NCBI RefSeq assembly: GCF_008329985.2
Contig: NZ_CP038437.2
Coordinates: 1 to 64,000 of the forward strand
Length of the DNA stretch: 64,000 nucleotides
Origin: Halomonas binhaiensis
GTDB taxonomy: Bacteria > Pseudomonadota > Gammaproteobacteria > Pseudomonadales > Halomonadaceae
Direction: 5' to 3'
Under the pieces are notes generated by a model, which was given only the letters and a program-made list of their open reading frames with translations, was not told where the DNA came from and searched no databases. The position numbers were made by a program, and so were the translations under genes. Below, piece by piece: positions 17,023 to 25,850 of the stretch (position 1 is the stretch's first letter; each line of letters begins with the position of its first letter).

Positions 17023-18456
17023 TCAGCTGACTACGAGTAGTTGGGCACGAGCACAGTCCCCGATAAGGCGGATCGCGGCATGTGTATCATCATTCAGCGG
17101 GCTGGCAAAATTCAGCCTTAGGCACCGCTGATACTTACCACTGGCAGAAAACAGCGGGCCTGGCGCAATTTCCAATCGATGTTCGGCGAGATGCTGATTG
17201 AGTGCAATGCTATCGAAGCCCTCAGGCAACTCCAGCCACAGCATGAACCCCCCTGATGGTGCGCTGACACGGGTGCCTTGCGGGAAGTACTGGTGGACCC
17301 AGGTGCGCATCTGATCCCGCTGCAGACGGTATTGGTTGCGCATGGCAGAGAGGTGCCGGGCGTGATGCCCCCTGGCCATGAATTCTGCCACGCTACCCTG
17401 GGCGAGAGTGGCGCTGGAACCGGTGGAGACGTACTTCTCATGCAGCGCTCTGTCACGGTAGCGGCCGGGGGCCAACCAGCCTAGGCGCAGCCCCGGTAAC
17501 AACGTCTTGGATACGCTACTGCATAGCAGCACCCGCCCATCCTCGTCGAAGGCCGCTAGGCTGCGTGGTCGCGGTGCAGCGTAGGCGAGGTCGCCGTAGA
17601 CATCGTCCTCGATGATGGCCACATCATGACGGCGGGCCAACTCGACGAGGGCACGCTTGCGCTCATCATCCATCGAATAGCCGAGCGGGTTGTTGCAGGT
17701 CGGCGTGACCATGATGGCTTTGATTGGCCACTGCTCCAATGCCAGTTCCAGGGCGCCGAGGCTGATGCCGTGTTCGGCGTCGGTAGGAATTTCCAGTGCC
17801 TTGAGGCCGCGCGCCTCGAGCATCTGCATGGCTCCGTAGAAGGCGGGCGAGTCGACTGCCACCACATCGCCGGGTTGGGTCAACAGGCGCAGAGCAATCG
17901 CCAGGGCTTCCTGGCACCCGGTGGTGACGATCACATCGTCGATGTGACGCATACACCCCGAGTGGCTCATCAAGTGGGTGATCTGGCGCCTGAGCTCAGC
18001 ATCCCCGGCCAGGCTGTCGTAGGCAAACTGGGTCAGCGAGGCCTGGCGCTGGGACTGAGTGAGCAGGCGTTGAAGAGGCAGCAGGGTTTTCGCTCGCAGG
18101 TCCGGCATGCCGTTGGCCAGCGCATGGCGAGGTTGATGTGGAGCAGACCCCACGACCAGGGCTTGCACCTGTTTCCAGCGCGAAACGAGGACCGGCCGCT
18201 GCTCTGGTCGTGAGCGCTGTGGCAGCGGCGTGTTGTTGGTCGGAGTGGTGACGAAATAGCCGGACCGAGGGCGTGCTTCAATAACGCCTTCGGCTTCGAG
18301 GGCGGCAAAACAGGCCTGAGCGGTGGTCATGCTTACGCCCTGTTCCCGACACCATTGACGTACCGAGGGGAGCCTGTCACCACAGCGGTAAACCCCCCGG
18401 TGAATACGCTCGGCCAGTAGATCGCGTAGCTGCTCGTAGCGCTTGGCGCGTGACAC
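17023..18456 (-). CDS. MocR-type transcriptional regulator (GntR helix-turn-helix fused to aminotransferase fold)
   Basis: The N-terminal GntR winged helix (RLPSVRQWCREQGVSMTTAQ) is followed by a fold-type I aminotransferase-like domain with the PLP lysine in SSVSKTLLPGLRLGW. The chosen GTG start at 18456 has an AGGAG eight bases upstream, giving 477 residues; the frame stays open to 18525. Members sense PLP or amino-acid-like ligands and usually control a neighbouring gene. Candidates are the PhzF-like gene and the DUF1127 gene, which are transcribed divergently. The target is inferred only from position. Confidence 0.9.
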   Translation of the reverse strand: MSRAKRYEQLRDLLAERIHRGVYRCGDRLPSVRQWCREQGVSMTTAQACFAALEAEGVIEARPRSGYFVTTPTNNTPLPQRSRPEQRPVLVSRWKQVQALVVGSAPHQPRHALANGMPDLRAKTLLPLQRLLTQSQRQASLTQFAYDSLAGDAELRRQITHLMSHSGCMRHIDDVIVTTGCQEALAIALRLLTQPGDVVAVDSPAFYGAMQMLEARGLKALEIPTDAEHGISLGALELALEQWPIKAIMVTPTCNNPLGYSMDDERKRALVELARRHDVAIIEDDVYGDLAYAAPRPRSLAAFDEDGRVLLCSSVSKTLLPGLRLGWLAPGRYRDRALHEKYVSTGSSATLAQGSVAEFMARGHHARHLSAMRNQYRLQRDQMRTWVHQYFPQGTRVSAPSGGFMLWLELPEGFDSIALNQHLAEHRLEIAPGPLFSASGKYQRCLRLNFASPLNDDTHAAIRLIGDCARAQLLVVS

Positions 18457-18667
18457 GATGGCAACTCCTGAAGGCAAGTGGAACAGTTTGCGCCCGACAA
18501 GCGATACAGAGGCGCCGCTATGCATAACTGTACCGCATTTTTTTTCATTCCTTGAATCTGTATCGATTTCTTCTTTGGCGTGATGCTATGCACAGCGCTG
18601 AATGGTATTGCCACCGGCGCCATTGGAGGAAAGACAAGATACCTATTGCCGAGGATGGAGGTCAGTC

Positions 18668-18889
18668 ATGCGCTTTCTGAAAAGGTTATACGAACGACTG
18701 TCATGGCATGCCTGCAGGCGCCGTCGCTATCGGAGACACTGGGACCATCTTAGCCAGTTGGATGACCATCTGCTGCGTGACATTGGCTTGGACAGGCAAC
18801 AGATACAGCGCGGGTGGCGAGCGCTCGAGCTCCCCCAGAGTGAAGAGACTTTGCCGAACAGGAAGCCTCGCTGTCACGATATGGCATAA
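18668..18889 (+). CDS. DUF1127 (YjiS-like) small basic protein
   Basis: A 73-residue Arg-rich protein. The DUF1127 signature is clear: HWDHLSQLDDHLLRDIGLDR near residues 25-45. Proteins of this group are small and RNA-associated or of unknown role; some affect phosphate or stress metabolism in alpha-proteobacteria. A GGAGG stands six bases before the ATG at 18668. It is divergent from the MocR gene and about 100 bp before the PhzF-like gene. Confidence 0.85.
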   Translation: MRFLKRLYERLSWHACRRRRYRRHWDHLSQLDDHLLRDIGLDRQQIQRGWRALELPQSEETLPNRKPRCHDMA

Positions 18890-18993
18890 AGTTACCGTTC
18901 CTCTCTATGCTGAAGAGCATTGTGTCTTGTTTTTCGACAAAGCGAAGTAAAGCAATAGCAACACGAATTTGATCTCTCAACAGGAGCCAGACC

Positions 18994-19923
18994 ATGCCGT
19001 TGTCACTCACGCGTTACTACCTGCTTGATGTGTTTACCGCCAAACCTTTTACCGGCAACCAGCTGGCGGTATTCCTTGATGCCGACGGCATCGAGGCGGA
19101 ACAGATGCAGGCCATCGCGAACGAGCTGAACCTGGCGGAAACCGTATTTGTTGGCAAAGCCAGCAGCGAACGGCATTTTCCTGTGCGCATCTTTACCCCT
19201 TACCGTGAGCTTCCCTTTGCCGGACATCCCACGGTGGGCACGGCACATCTGCTGGCAGCCCATGGCTTGATCAGTAAAGACAACATCAGTGCAGAAACAC
19301 CGCTGGTATTGGAAATGGGGGCTGGCCCCGTGGAAATCACCTTCGAGGGAGAGTTGGCCAGGTTCAAGGTGACCCGGCCGGCAGAGATCGCGGCCAGTTC
19401 CCTGGGGCAGGCCAGTGCCGCTGAAGTGGCCGGTCTTGAACTCAGTGATATCCATGCCGACCCGGTATTGGCCTCCTGCGGCCTGCCATTCCATCTCGTT
19501 CCCTTGGCTTCAGTGGATGCGCTCGAACGACTTAACCTCGACCCTGAAGCCTGGGGGACCCACATCACCCCCAGTGGTGTGGCTCAGGCGTATTTTTTCG
19601 TCGACCAGGGCCATACCATCGAAGCGCGCATGTTTTCCTTCGAGAGTGGAAACTTCATCGAAGATCCAGCGACAGGCAGTGCTGCCGCGGCCCTGGCGGG
19701 ATATCTGGGCAATGCCCTGAAGGAGCCTTCTGCCAAGAGCAAGCGCTACAAGCACTCCCGTGCAGACCGCAATGAGTGGCGCATCACCCAAGGCGAAGCC
19801 ATGGGGCGTATCAGCGAAATTCGTGCTCGGGCCAGCCTCGATGATGCTGAAGATGTCGTGGTGGAGATTGCCGGTGAAGCGGTACTGATGGGTGAGGGAG
19901 GGCTATATCCTCGATATAGCTGA
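18994..19923 (+). CDS. PhzF-family isomerase-like protein
   Basis: A 309-residue member of the PhzF / diaminopimelate-epimerase-like fold. The N-terminus (DVFTAKPFTGNQLAVF) and the Glu of the AET motif (Glu49, the position of the PhzF catalytic Glu) are present. The C-terminal domain repeats the fold with EDPATGSAAAALAGYL. Most chromosomal members are not linked to phenazine synthesis and their substrates are unknown; no other phenazine genes are here. An AGGAG precedes the ATG. It may be controlled by the nearby MocR regulator. Confidence 0.9.
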   Translation: MPLSLTRYYLLDVFTAKPFTGNQLAVFLDADGIEAEQMQAIANELNLAETVFVGKASSERHFPVRIFTPYRELPFAGHPTVGTAHLLAAHGLISKDNISAETPLVLEMGAGPVEITFEGELARFKVTRPAEIAASSLGQASAAEVAGLELSDIHADPVLASCGLPFHLVPLASVDALERLNLDPEAWGTHITPSGVAQAYFFVDQGHTIEARMFSFESGNFIEDPATGSAAAALAGYLGNALKEPSAKSKRYKHSRADRNEWRITQGEAMGRISEIRARASLDDAEDVVVEIAGEAVLMGEGGLYPRYS

Positions 19924-20001
19924 GGGAACTCTCTTCAGTCGCCACATCCGTGGCGCGGCATCCTCTGCGGCCTGCTGGCGCCAGATTGGTCTCGCACACA
20001 T

Positions 20002-20042
20002 CACGAAGCAGCACAAGTTGGCAAGCCTTGTGCTGCTTCGTG
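20002..20042. terminator. Two-way terminator between the PhzF-like gene and the asparaginase gene
   Basis: A perfect 16-bp inverted repeat (CACGAAGCAGCACAAG and its complement) around a 9-base loop, between convergent genes. Confidence 0.75.
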
Positions 20043-20064
20043 TAAGCCTTCCAGCTTCAGCCAA

Positions 20065-21114
20065 TCACTGAAGCTGGAGACCCGATGGGAGGCTATCCAG
20101 CCACTGCTGGCTGGGCTGCACGCTTCCTACGCGCAGGCCTCCGACATTGATCAGGGTCTTGCGCGTCCAGGCGGCGACCATGTCGGCGTGTTCAGGCGCA
20201 ACAGCCTTGAGCGCTTCGAGTACCGCTCCGGCGGCAACCTGACCGGCGCGTTCGGCACCATCGTCCACCTTGATGGCGATCCCCAGCCCCAGGTGGCGCA
20301 GCGAGATGCCGTAGAAGCCTTCGGCTCCCATCTTGACCACAGTGTCCGGGCAGGCGGTAATGAAGTCGGTACACGAACGATGGGTGCCCGCGACATGCCA
20401 GGGGTGAGCACGCATGGCGGTGAAGATGCGCTCCACTGCCTGCTGACGAGTGGCAGAAATGCGAGAGGGATCAGCCAGCTGGGCAAAGGCACGGGCGGCC
20501 GCGGCGAGAGGCATGGCGAAGGTTGGTGCAGAGCAGCCATCGATGGCCGTGCGGGGCAGGCTGTTTTCCCCGGACAATTCACCGAGTGCGTTAGCAATAT
20601 GCCGCTGCAGAGGGTGATCAAGCTCTTGATAACCCTCGACGGGCCAGCCCATCTGCCGGCAGGCCGACAGCATGCCGGTATGCTTGCCGGAGCAATTGTT
20701 GTGTAGCGGTGTCTCCTGTGCGCCGCTGAGGAAAAGAGCCTTGGCGACTGGCGTGTCATAGGGCACCTGAGCCCCGCAGGCGAGGTGCTGTGCATTCATC
20801 CCGAGTCGCTGCAGCCAGCGGCTCACCGTGTTGATATGCCCGGGTTCTGCGGAATGAGAGGCACAGCTCAGAGCCAACTCCTCATTGCTGATGCTCAGTG
20901 CATCGACGGCACCGGTTTCCACCTGGGCCAGTGCTTGAAACGGTTTCAGGCCTGAGCGCGGAAACACTTCCCGATAGGGGTCGCCAAGTGCGAATACCAC
21001 GCGGCCATCTGCCCTGCAGGCTACGGCCGTTGCGCGGTGCAGGCTTTCCAGAATCTCGCCGCGGAAGACTTCCACGGCGGGCAGCGATATCGGTTGTTCT
21101 CTGTCCTTGAGCAT
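20065..21114 (-). CDS. Asparaginase of the PF06089 (thermolabile / rhizobial type) family
   Basis: A 349-residue protein expected to hydrolyse L-asparagine to aspartate and ammonia. Family marks are the N-terminal VEVFRGEILESLHR, the PRSGLKPFQALA stretch with the Ser-x-x-Lys pair, CASHSAEPGH, and HNNCSGKHTGML. It is unrelated to the classical AnsA/AnsB fold. It is the last gene of an operon with a secreted cyanophycinase and a YfcC-type transporter. It may therefore act on aspartyl products of cyanophycin rather than on free asparagine alone; that part is inference. Confidence 0.88.
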   Translation of the reverse strand: MLKDREQPISLPAVEVFRGEILESLHRATAVACRADGRVVFALGDPYREVFPRSGLKPFQALAQVETGAVDALSISNEELALSCASHSAEPGHINTVSRWLQRLGMNAQHLACGAQVPYDTPVAKALFLSGAQETPLHNNCSGKHTGMLSACRQMGWPVEGYQELDHPLQRHIANALGELSGENSLPRTAIDGCSAPTFAMPLAAAARAFAQLADPSRISATRQQAVERIFTAMRAHPWHVAGTHRSCTDFITACPDTVVKMGAEGFYGISLRHLGLGIAIKVDDGAERAGQVAAGAVLEALKAVAPEHADMVAAWTRKTLINVGGLRVGSVQPSQQWLDSLPSGLQLQ

Positions 21115-21168
21115 GATCGGTTGATTCCCCTGGTGGACGATTTGATGTTGGTACCGGCAGTGTCCCGG

Positions 21169-22449
21169 CTATTGCTTGATCTCGACGGATACGGGGCTGA
21201 TATCGAGACGGACATTGACGTAGGAGTAGCTGTCGGCCTGACCATCCAATGCCTTCCAGTAGCCACGAGTGGCAGTACCCTGCTGAAAGTCGAGTCTGAA
21301 GCCGGTGTCTGTCTCTGGGTTCAGAAGATAGGACGCCACCGAGGTGGCCGCCTCATTGTCGATCAAGTCATAGCCGATGAAGTCCCGTAAGCTGCCATTA
21401 CGGCTGAAGACGCCCGTCTGTATGGGCGTTGGAGTGTGGTAGTACTCATTGCCGCCGGTTTCGTGCTTGTCTGATGCATTGACGTAGCCTTCACCAAAAC
21501 GCCACTGATCGCCTGGCTGGAAATAACTCAGGCGCACATTGGAGAAGCTGCCATCATCGCCATGCTGGGCCTGCGACGTATCGATCACATGAACACCACC
21601 ATCACCCAGCACCTCGGCGATACCCTCTGCCACGACCAGAGCTGTGTTCTCCTCGATACCGAAGCCCATCGGGTACTGCTCACGGTGGAGAAAGCTGGTG
21701 GTGATCAGGCGGCCATAACGCGCCTTGCGATCAAAGTGCTGGTCGATGATGCCATAGGGAAACAGGCCCAGGCCCTTGTCGAGGTAGACAGGCCCAAACT
21801 CCTGTTCGTCCATGCTGCCGTAGCTGTCGGTAAAGCCCTCACTGAGTGCGCCATAGCTGTCCCCGGAAGCGATCATGATGTCGCTCATGATCGCAGCGCC
21901 GGCGCTGGTGCCGCCAATCACTCCGCCCGACTGGAATACTTCCGAGATGGCCTGTGCTGCAGGCGTTGGTGAGCCTTCTGTATCCATGAGTGTCTGGCGC
22001 AGGCGCATCTGGTCGCCACCGATCATCCAGATGGCCGTCTGCTGTGCGATGGTTTCGGCGACTTTCGGATCATCGCCATTGTCCGCCCACTGGCTCTCAT
22101 CGATGTCCTCGGTACTGCTGTCGTCGATGACCGCAATGGACATCAGGGTGAGGTGATCCGCCGGAACTCCCATTGCGATCATGTCGTCGATGAACTTCTG
22201 TCCATTACGCGAAGGCTTGCCGGAGGCAGCCGGAATCACGCCGATCAGGGCGCTGTCACGTCCCCCGGCCATGTCGATGAACCGCTCGTACACGGCGGTG
22301 TTGGAGGCGCGTAGCGCGCCACCAACGATCACCAGCCCGCCCTGACTGGCTGCCTGAGCAGTGGGTGCGAACAGCATGGGTAGCGTCATTAATCCTGCCA
22401 GCAAGGTAATGATGTGCCGCTTATGTCCGCGCTCGAATGTGCTCAACAT
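21169..22449 (-). CDS. Cyanophycinase (peptidase family S51), secreted
   Basis: Hydrolyses the Asp-Arg storage polymer cyanophycin to beta-Asp-Arg dipeptides. The S51 nucleophile motif GGTSAGAAIMSD is present (Ser182), as are IGGDQMRLRQTL and the family stretch DQHFDRKARYGRL. A signal peptide is seen (hydrophobic LLAGLMTLPMLFAPTAQA ending near residue 33), so it acts outside the cytoplasm, as CphE-type enzymes do. At 426 residues it is longer than cytoplasmic CphB (about 270); the last ~110 residues are an extra domain of unknown role. No cyanophycin synthetase is in the window. Confidence 0.9.
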   Translation of the reverse strand: MLSTFERGHKRHIITLLAGLMTLPMLFAPTAQAASQGGLVIVGGALRASNTAVYERFIDMAGGRDSALIGVIPAASGKPSRNGQKFIDDMIAMGVPADHLTLMSIAVIDDSSTEDIDESQWADNGDDPKVAETIAQQTAIWMIGGDQMRLRQTLMDTEGSPTPAAQAISEVFQSGGVIGGTSAGAAIMSDIMIASGDSYGALSEGFTDSYGSMDEQEFGPVYLDKGLGLFPYGIIDQHFDRKARYGRLITTSFLHREQYPMGFGIEENTALVVAEGIAEVLGDGGVHVIDTSQAQHGDDGSFSNVRLSYFQPGDQWRFGEGYVNASDKHETGGNEYYHTPTPIQTGVFSRNGSLRDFIGYDLIDNEAATSVASYLLNPETDTGFRLDFQQGTATRGYWKALDGQADSYSYVNVRLDISPVSVEIKQ

Positions 22450-22513
22450 GGTAATCCGCTCCTTGCCACATGAATCGGTAGAGAGTTGTGAAGGTTATCC
22501 ATCCGCTGTTTCC

Positions 22514-24052
22514 CTAGACGTAACCGATCATGACGGCCCCGATGACGGCGACAGACGACATGACGAAGAAGATCAGTGCGAGCTTCCAGATGTGTACGAC
22601 CCACAAGACCCAGTCGATGCGAGCCACTCCCAGAGTGCCGATCAGGGCCGAGGAGGTGGGAATCAGCATATTGGTCATGCCATCCCCCAACTGGAAGGCG
22701 AGTACCGCGACCTGGCGTGTCACACCGGCAAGGTCGGCCAGTGGCGCCATCAGCGGCATGGTCAGTGCCGCCTGGCCGGAACCGGAGGAGACAAGGAAGT
22801 TGAACATGGACTGGAAACTCAGCATCACCCAGGCAGAACCCCAGTCAGGCAGATGATCGAAGAGCCCGGCAATCGCATGCAGTATGGTGTTGAGCACCGA
22901 AGGGGAGGTCGGGTCATCGCCGCCCAGCAGCAACACGATGCCCTTGGCCATACCGACAATCACGGCAGCAGGAACCAGGTCCTTGACACCCTGGCGAAAG
23001 GACACGGCAACCTCGTTCACCCCCATGCCGCGCAGGCGGAATGCCACGCCAATGGCGCCTGCAGCGAGTCCAATGATGAAGAACTGTGTGGCGATTTCAG
23101 GAATGTAGTAGCCCCAGGCCATGACGCCCCACACCACCCAGACGATCCCCAGTGCGAAGGTCACGATAACCAGCCAGCTACCGATACCGAATTCTGTACG
23201 TTCCTGCTCGACTTCGCTGAGGTGAGCGCGCCAGTATTCATCGGCCTTGTGGCTGAGAGAGCGTGCTGGATCCGCCTTGACCCTTGCGGCATAGCGCATG
23301 GTGAAAAATATGCCGACGAGTACGAAACAGGCCCACATGGCCATGCGGAACCCCGCGCCGGACAACAATGGAACATCGGCAATCCCCTGGGCAACGGCGA
23401 CTGAAAAAGGGTTCATCCAGGAGGTGGCGAAGCCAATCTGCGAGGCCATGTAAGTGATCATCACCGCGGTCATGGCGTTATAGCCCATCATCACCACGAT
23501 CGGTGTGAGGATCATGGCGAAGGCGATACATTCCTCGCCAAGACCGTAGACCGCCCCACCCAATGCAAACAGAGTGAAGATCACTGGAATGAACAGGGAC
23601 TGACGATGCCCCATTCTCTCGATGGCACGCTTGAGCCCCTGCTCGATGGCGCCAGTGCGGATAATGACGCCGAAGGCTCCACCGACAATCAGAATGAAGG
23701 CCATGACGCCAATCGCAGAGCCCCACTTCGAGCCTGCGGTCAGGCCTTCGAACATGAAGTTGAAGAAGCCAAGGCCGCCACCACCCTCGAACAGCGTGAC
23801 GCCTGTGTCGGTGTCTTCAGACAGACGGTAACTGTCCGCCACCAGCACGGTTCGTGTCTTCTCTGCGCCGTCCTGTAGATAGCTGATATCTTGGGTGTCG
23901 AAGGTGCCGGCGGGGACAAGATGCGTCGCCAGTGCTGCGAGGATGGCGACGAAAAATACGATGACAAAGGTGTCGGGGATCTGTTCGCCTAGCCTGAAAA
24001 GCGGCGTACTGTCTCCGCCGGGAGAGGCGCGCAATGCTGATTTTCTTGTCAT
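22514..24052 (-). CDS. YfcC-family (C4-dicarboxylate / basic amino acid type) membrane transporter
   Basis: A 512-residue inner-membrane carrier with about 12 hydrophobic segments. It belongs to the YfcC / anaerobic C4-dicarboxylate carrier-like group (IPDTFVIVFFVAILAALATHLVPAGTF-type start; TGAIEQGLKRAIERMG). The ATG at 24052 has a GGAG seven bases upstream; a frame open to 24154 gives an atypical N-terminus. Being first in the operon with cyanophycinase and asparaginase, it could import beta-Asp-Arg, arginine or aspartate. The substrate is an inference from context. Confidence 0.85.
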   Translation of the reverse strand: MTRKSALRASPGGDSTPLFRLGEQIPDTFVIVFFVAILAALATHLVPAGTFDTQDISYLQDGAEKTRTVLVADSYRLSEDTDTGVTLFEGGGGLGFFNFMFEGLTAGSKWGSAIGVMAFILIVGGAFGVIIRTGAIEQGLKRAIERMGHRQSLFIPVIFTLFALGGAVYGLGEECIAFAMILTPIVVMMGYNAMTAVMITYMASQIGFATSWMNPFSVAVAQGIADVPLLSGAGFRMAMWACFVLVGIFFTMRYAARVKADPARSLSHKADEYWRAHLSEVEQERTEFGIGSWLVIVTFALGIVWVVWGVMAWGYYIPEIATQFFIIGLAAGAIGVAFRLRGMGVNEVAVSFRQGVKDLVPAAVIVGMAKGIVLLLGGDDPTSPSVLNTILHAIAGLFDHLPDWGSAWVMLSFQSMFNFLVSSGSGQAALTMPLMAPLADLAGVTRQVAVLAFQLGDGMTNMLIPTSSALIGTLGVARIDWVLWVVHIWKLALIFFVMSSVAVIGAVMIGYV

Positions 24053-24149
24053 TGTTCTGCTCCATTGTTTGAAGTCACCGCCTGAGAGGCCTATCTCGTA
24101 GACTGGGCGGTCAGATATGAGGTACCGCTTCTTCATCTCGATCGAGGCA

Positions 24150-24165
24150 GTCAACTGCGGTTGAC
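24150..24165. promoter_or_regulatory. Inverted repeat and -35-like box between the transporter and RpiR genes
   Basis: A perfect GTCAAC-N4-GTTGAC palindrome lies in the divergent promoter region and overlaps a consensus TTGACA (24161-24166) reading toward the RpiR gene. It is a good operator candidate for that regulator. Function is inferred from position only. Confidence 0.45.
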
Positions 24166-24213
24166 AGGTATGACAAGGTTCATGCTACATGATTTTTTTC
24201 AGAGAAATAAATA

Positions 24214-25125
24214 ATGAAAGAAAAAATGTCAAAAAGTCACTGGTCCACTACCGCAGATCAGCAATTTGCTGACTCGCCGGTGGGGCAGCAGGTACTGCAT
24301 TTACTTCAGCAAGGGTCTCGGTCGCAGCGTCAGCTTTCCGGGCATATCCTGCGTGACCCGGTCTATGCCGCGACTCATGGCATTGAGGATCTGGCTGCCT
24401 CGACGGGTATCTCGGCCTCGACCATCAGCCGCTATGTCAAGGATCTGGGCTTCAGCGGATTTGCGGATTTTCGCGCTCATCTGGCCGATGCAGTGCATGC
24501 CTTGATTGGTCCTGTCTCGAAGATTGGTGAGCACTTTGAATCAGCAGATACGGGAGGGAGTACCACAGCTGAAAGCCTTGCCGCTGCCGTTGAGCAGTTG
24601 CAGGCGTTGCGCGACCCAGGGTTTGCCACTGCAGTCGCAGAGGTACGACAACATATTGCTGAAGCCAGGCAGGTGTGGGTCATGGGGTTTGGCCTCAGTG
24701 CGCACCTGGCTGCGATGCTGGCCATGGGGCTGCAGCCCTATCGCGACGCGGTCAACACGGTGGTGGATATGGGGGGAAGCGAAGTGGCTGCTGCGCGGTT
24801 GGCCAATATTGGTGCTGATGACCTGGTCATTGCCATCACCTTTCCGCGTTACTCCGCCGACCTGGCGCGCTTGGCTGAGTATGCTGGCCAGCGCAGTGCG
24901 AGAGTCGTCGGCATTACCGACTCGCGAGCGGCACCGATCAGCGTCCATTGCGATCACCTGCTGTTGGCCTCGGCAGGTCACCCGGTATTGTCGGCATCCT
25001 GCCTCCCTGGGCTAGCTGTCATCGAGGCGTTGGTCAGTGACTACATTCTTTCCGATCCAGCGAATGTCGAGCGTTCAGCACGACTGGCGACGGTGATGGC
25101 GCATTATCTTTCGGCGCCACGTTAG
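24214..25125 (+). CDS. RpiR-family transcriptional regulator (HTH plus SIS domain)
   Basis: A 303-residue protein. The N-terminal RpiR helix-turn-helix is seen in ASTGISASTISRYVKDLGFSGF (about residues 55-78) and a SIS ligand domain follows from about 140 (VWVMGFGLSAHLAAML ... DDLVIAITFPRYSADL). RpiR proteins normally bind phosphosugars or amino-acid-related ligands and control a neighbouring transport or catabolic operon. It diverges from the cyanophycinase operon, which it probably controls. An in-frame ATG at 24226 is an alternative start. Confidence 0.9.
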   Translation: MKEKMSKSHWSTTADQQFADSPVGQQVLHLLQQGSRSQRQLSGHILRDPVYAATHGIEDLAASTGISASTISRYVKDLGFSGFADFRAHLADAVHALIGPVSKIGEHFESADTGGSTTAESLAAAVEQLQALRDPGFATAVAEVRQHIAEARQVWVMGFGLSAHLAAMLAMGLQPYRDAVNTVVDMGGSEVAAARLANIGADDLVIAITFPRYSADLARLAEYAGQRSARVVGITDSRAAPISVHCDHLLLASAGHPVLSASCLPGLAVIEALVSDYILSDPANVERSARLATVMAHYLSAPR

Positions 25126-25267
25126 CGAATGCTGTGCGAGCAAACAGTATGCTGAAACTGGTGAGGTTACAGGTAGTGGCGTCATTTGTTGCCTACGCTA
25201 GTGATCGAGCTGAGAGGTTTGACAGCTATCCATGGACAACAAGGTCGAGATCAGGAGCGCAGGGAGC

Positions 25268-25678
25268 ATGAATCGATATCTATTGGGCTTTAGTGCGGGC
25301 TTTCTCGCGGTGCTGTGTTTTCACCAGCCGGTGGTGGGGCTATTGCATGCCTATGGGGTGGTCCCTTTCGCTCCATACTCAACACAGGCCGCGGCGCCAT
25401 TGGGAGTGCCGGCCTGGTTCTCGGCCAGCTTCTGGGGAGGAGTCTGGGGGCTGGTCATGATTGCCATCTGTTCTGCACGGAAGGTGGATGTGCTCAGTTG
25501 GTGGCAGTCCGGGCTGTTCGGTGGCATTGCCCTGACACTGGTCGCCATGCTGGTGGTGTTCCCACTCAAGGGGCGCGGGATCAACCTGGCCATCTTCCCT
25601 ATCGGGTTTCTGGTCAATGGTGCCTGGGGGATGGGCACCTGGGTATTGTTGCGTGCCTGGCAACCTGCCGGGAAATAA
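25268..25678 (+). CDS. Small membrane protein of unknown function
   Basis: A 136-residue protein with about four hydrophobic segments (LLGFSAGFLAVLCFH; WFSASFWGGVWGLVMIAIC; GGIALTLVAMLVVF; the C-terminal INLAIFPIGFLVNGAWG). I chose ATG 25268 because of the AGGGAG before it; the frame is open from 25232. I do not recognise the family with certainty. It follows the RpiR gene by about 140 bp and precedes the beta-lactamase. The neighbours do not suggest a job. Confidence 0.7.
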   Translation: MNRYLLGFSAGFLAVLCFHQPVVGLLHAYGVVPFAPYSTQAAAPLGVPAWFSASFWGGVWGLVMIAICSARKVDVLSWWQSGLFGGIALTLVAMLVVFPLKGRGINLAIFPIGFLVNGAWGMGTWVLLRAWQPAGK

Positions 25679-25850
25679 TGTATTTCAAAGTATTGTTTAA
25701 TGTGATGCTGTCGCGATAAGCCAGGGCAGAAGGTTCTGGCGGTCGGGGTAGTGTCTTTTCCATGGAATCTGGTCGTGTGAGAAAGGTCGGCGGATGACCA
25801 CTGACGCTTTTCGTACAGGATCTAGCTTTTTGCAGCAAAAGGAGGTTGTT

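Noticed and set aside
22361..23404. A 347-codon plus-strand frame opposite the cyanophycinase and transporter genes
   Set aside because: It has shadow-like composition (His, Gln, Asp rich) and spans the gap between two well-supported genes.
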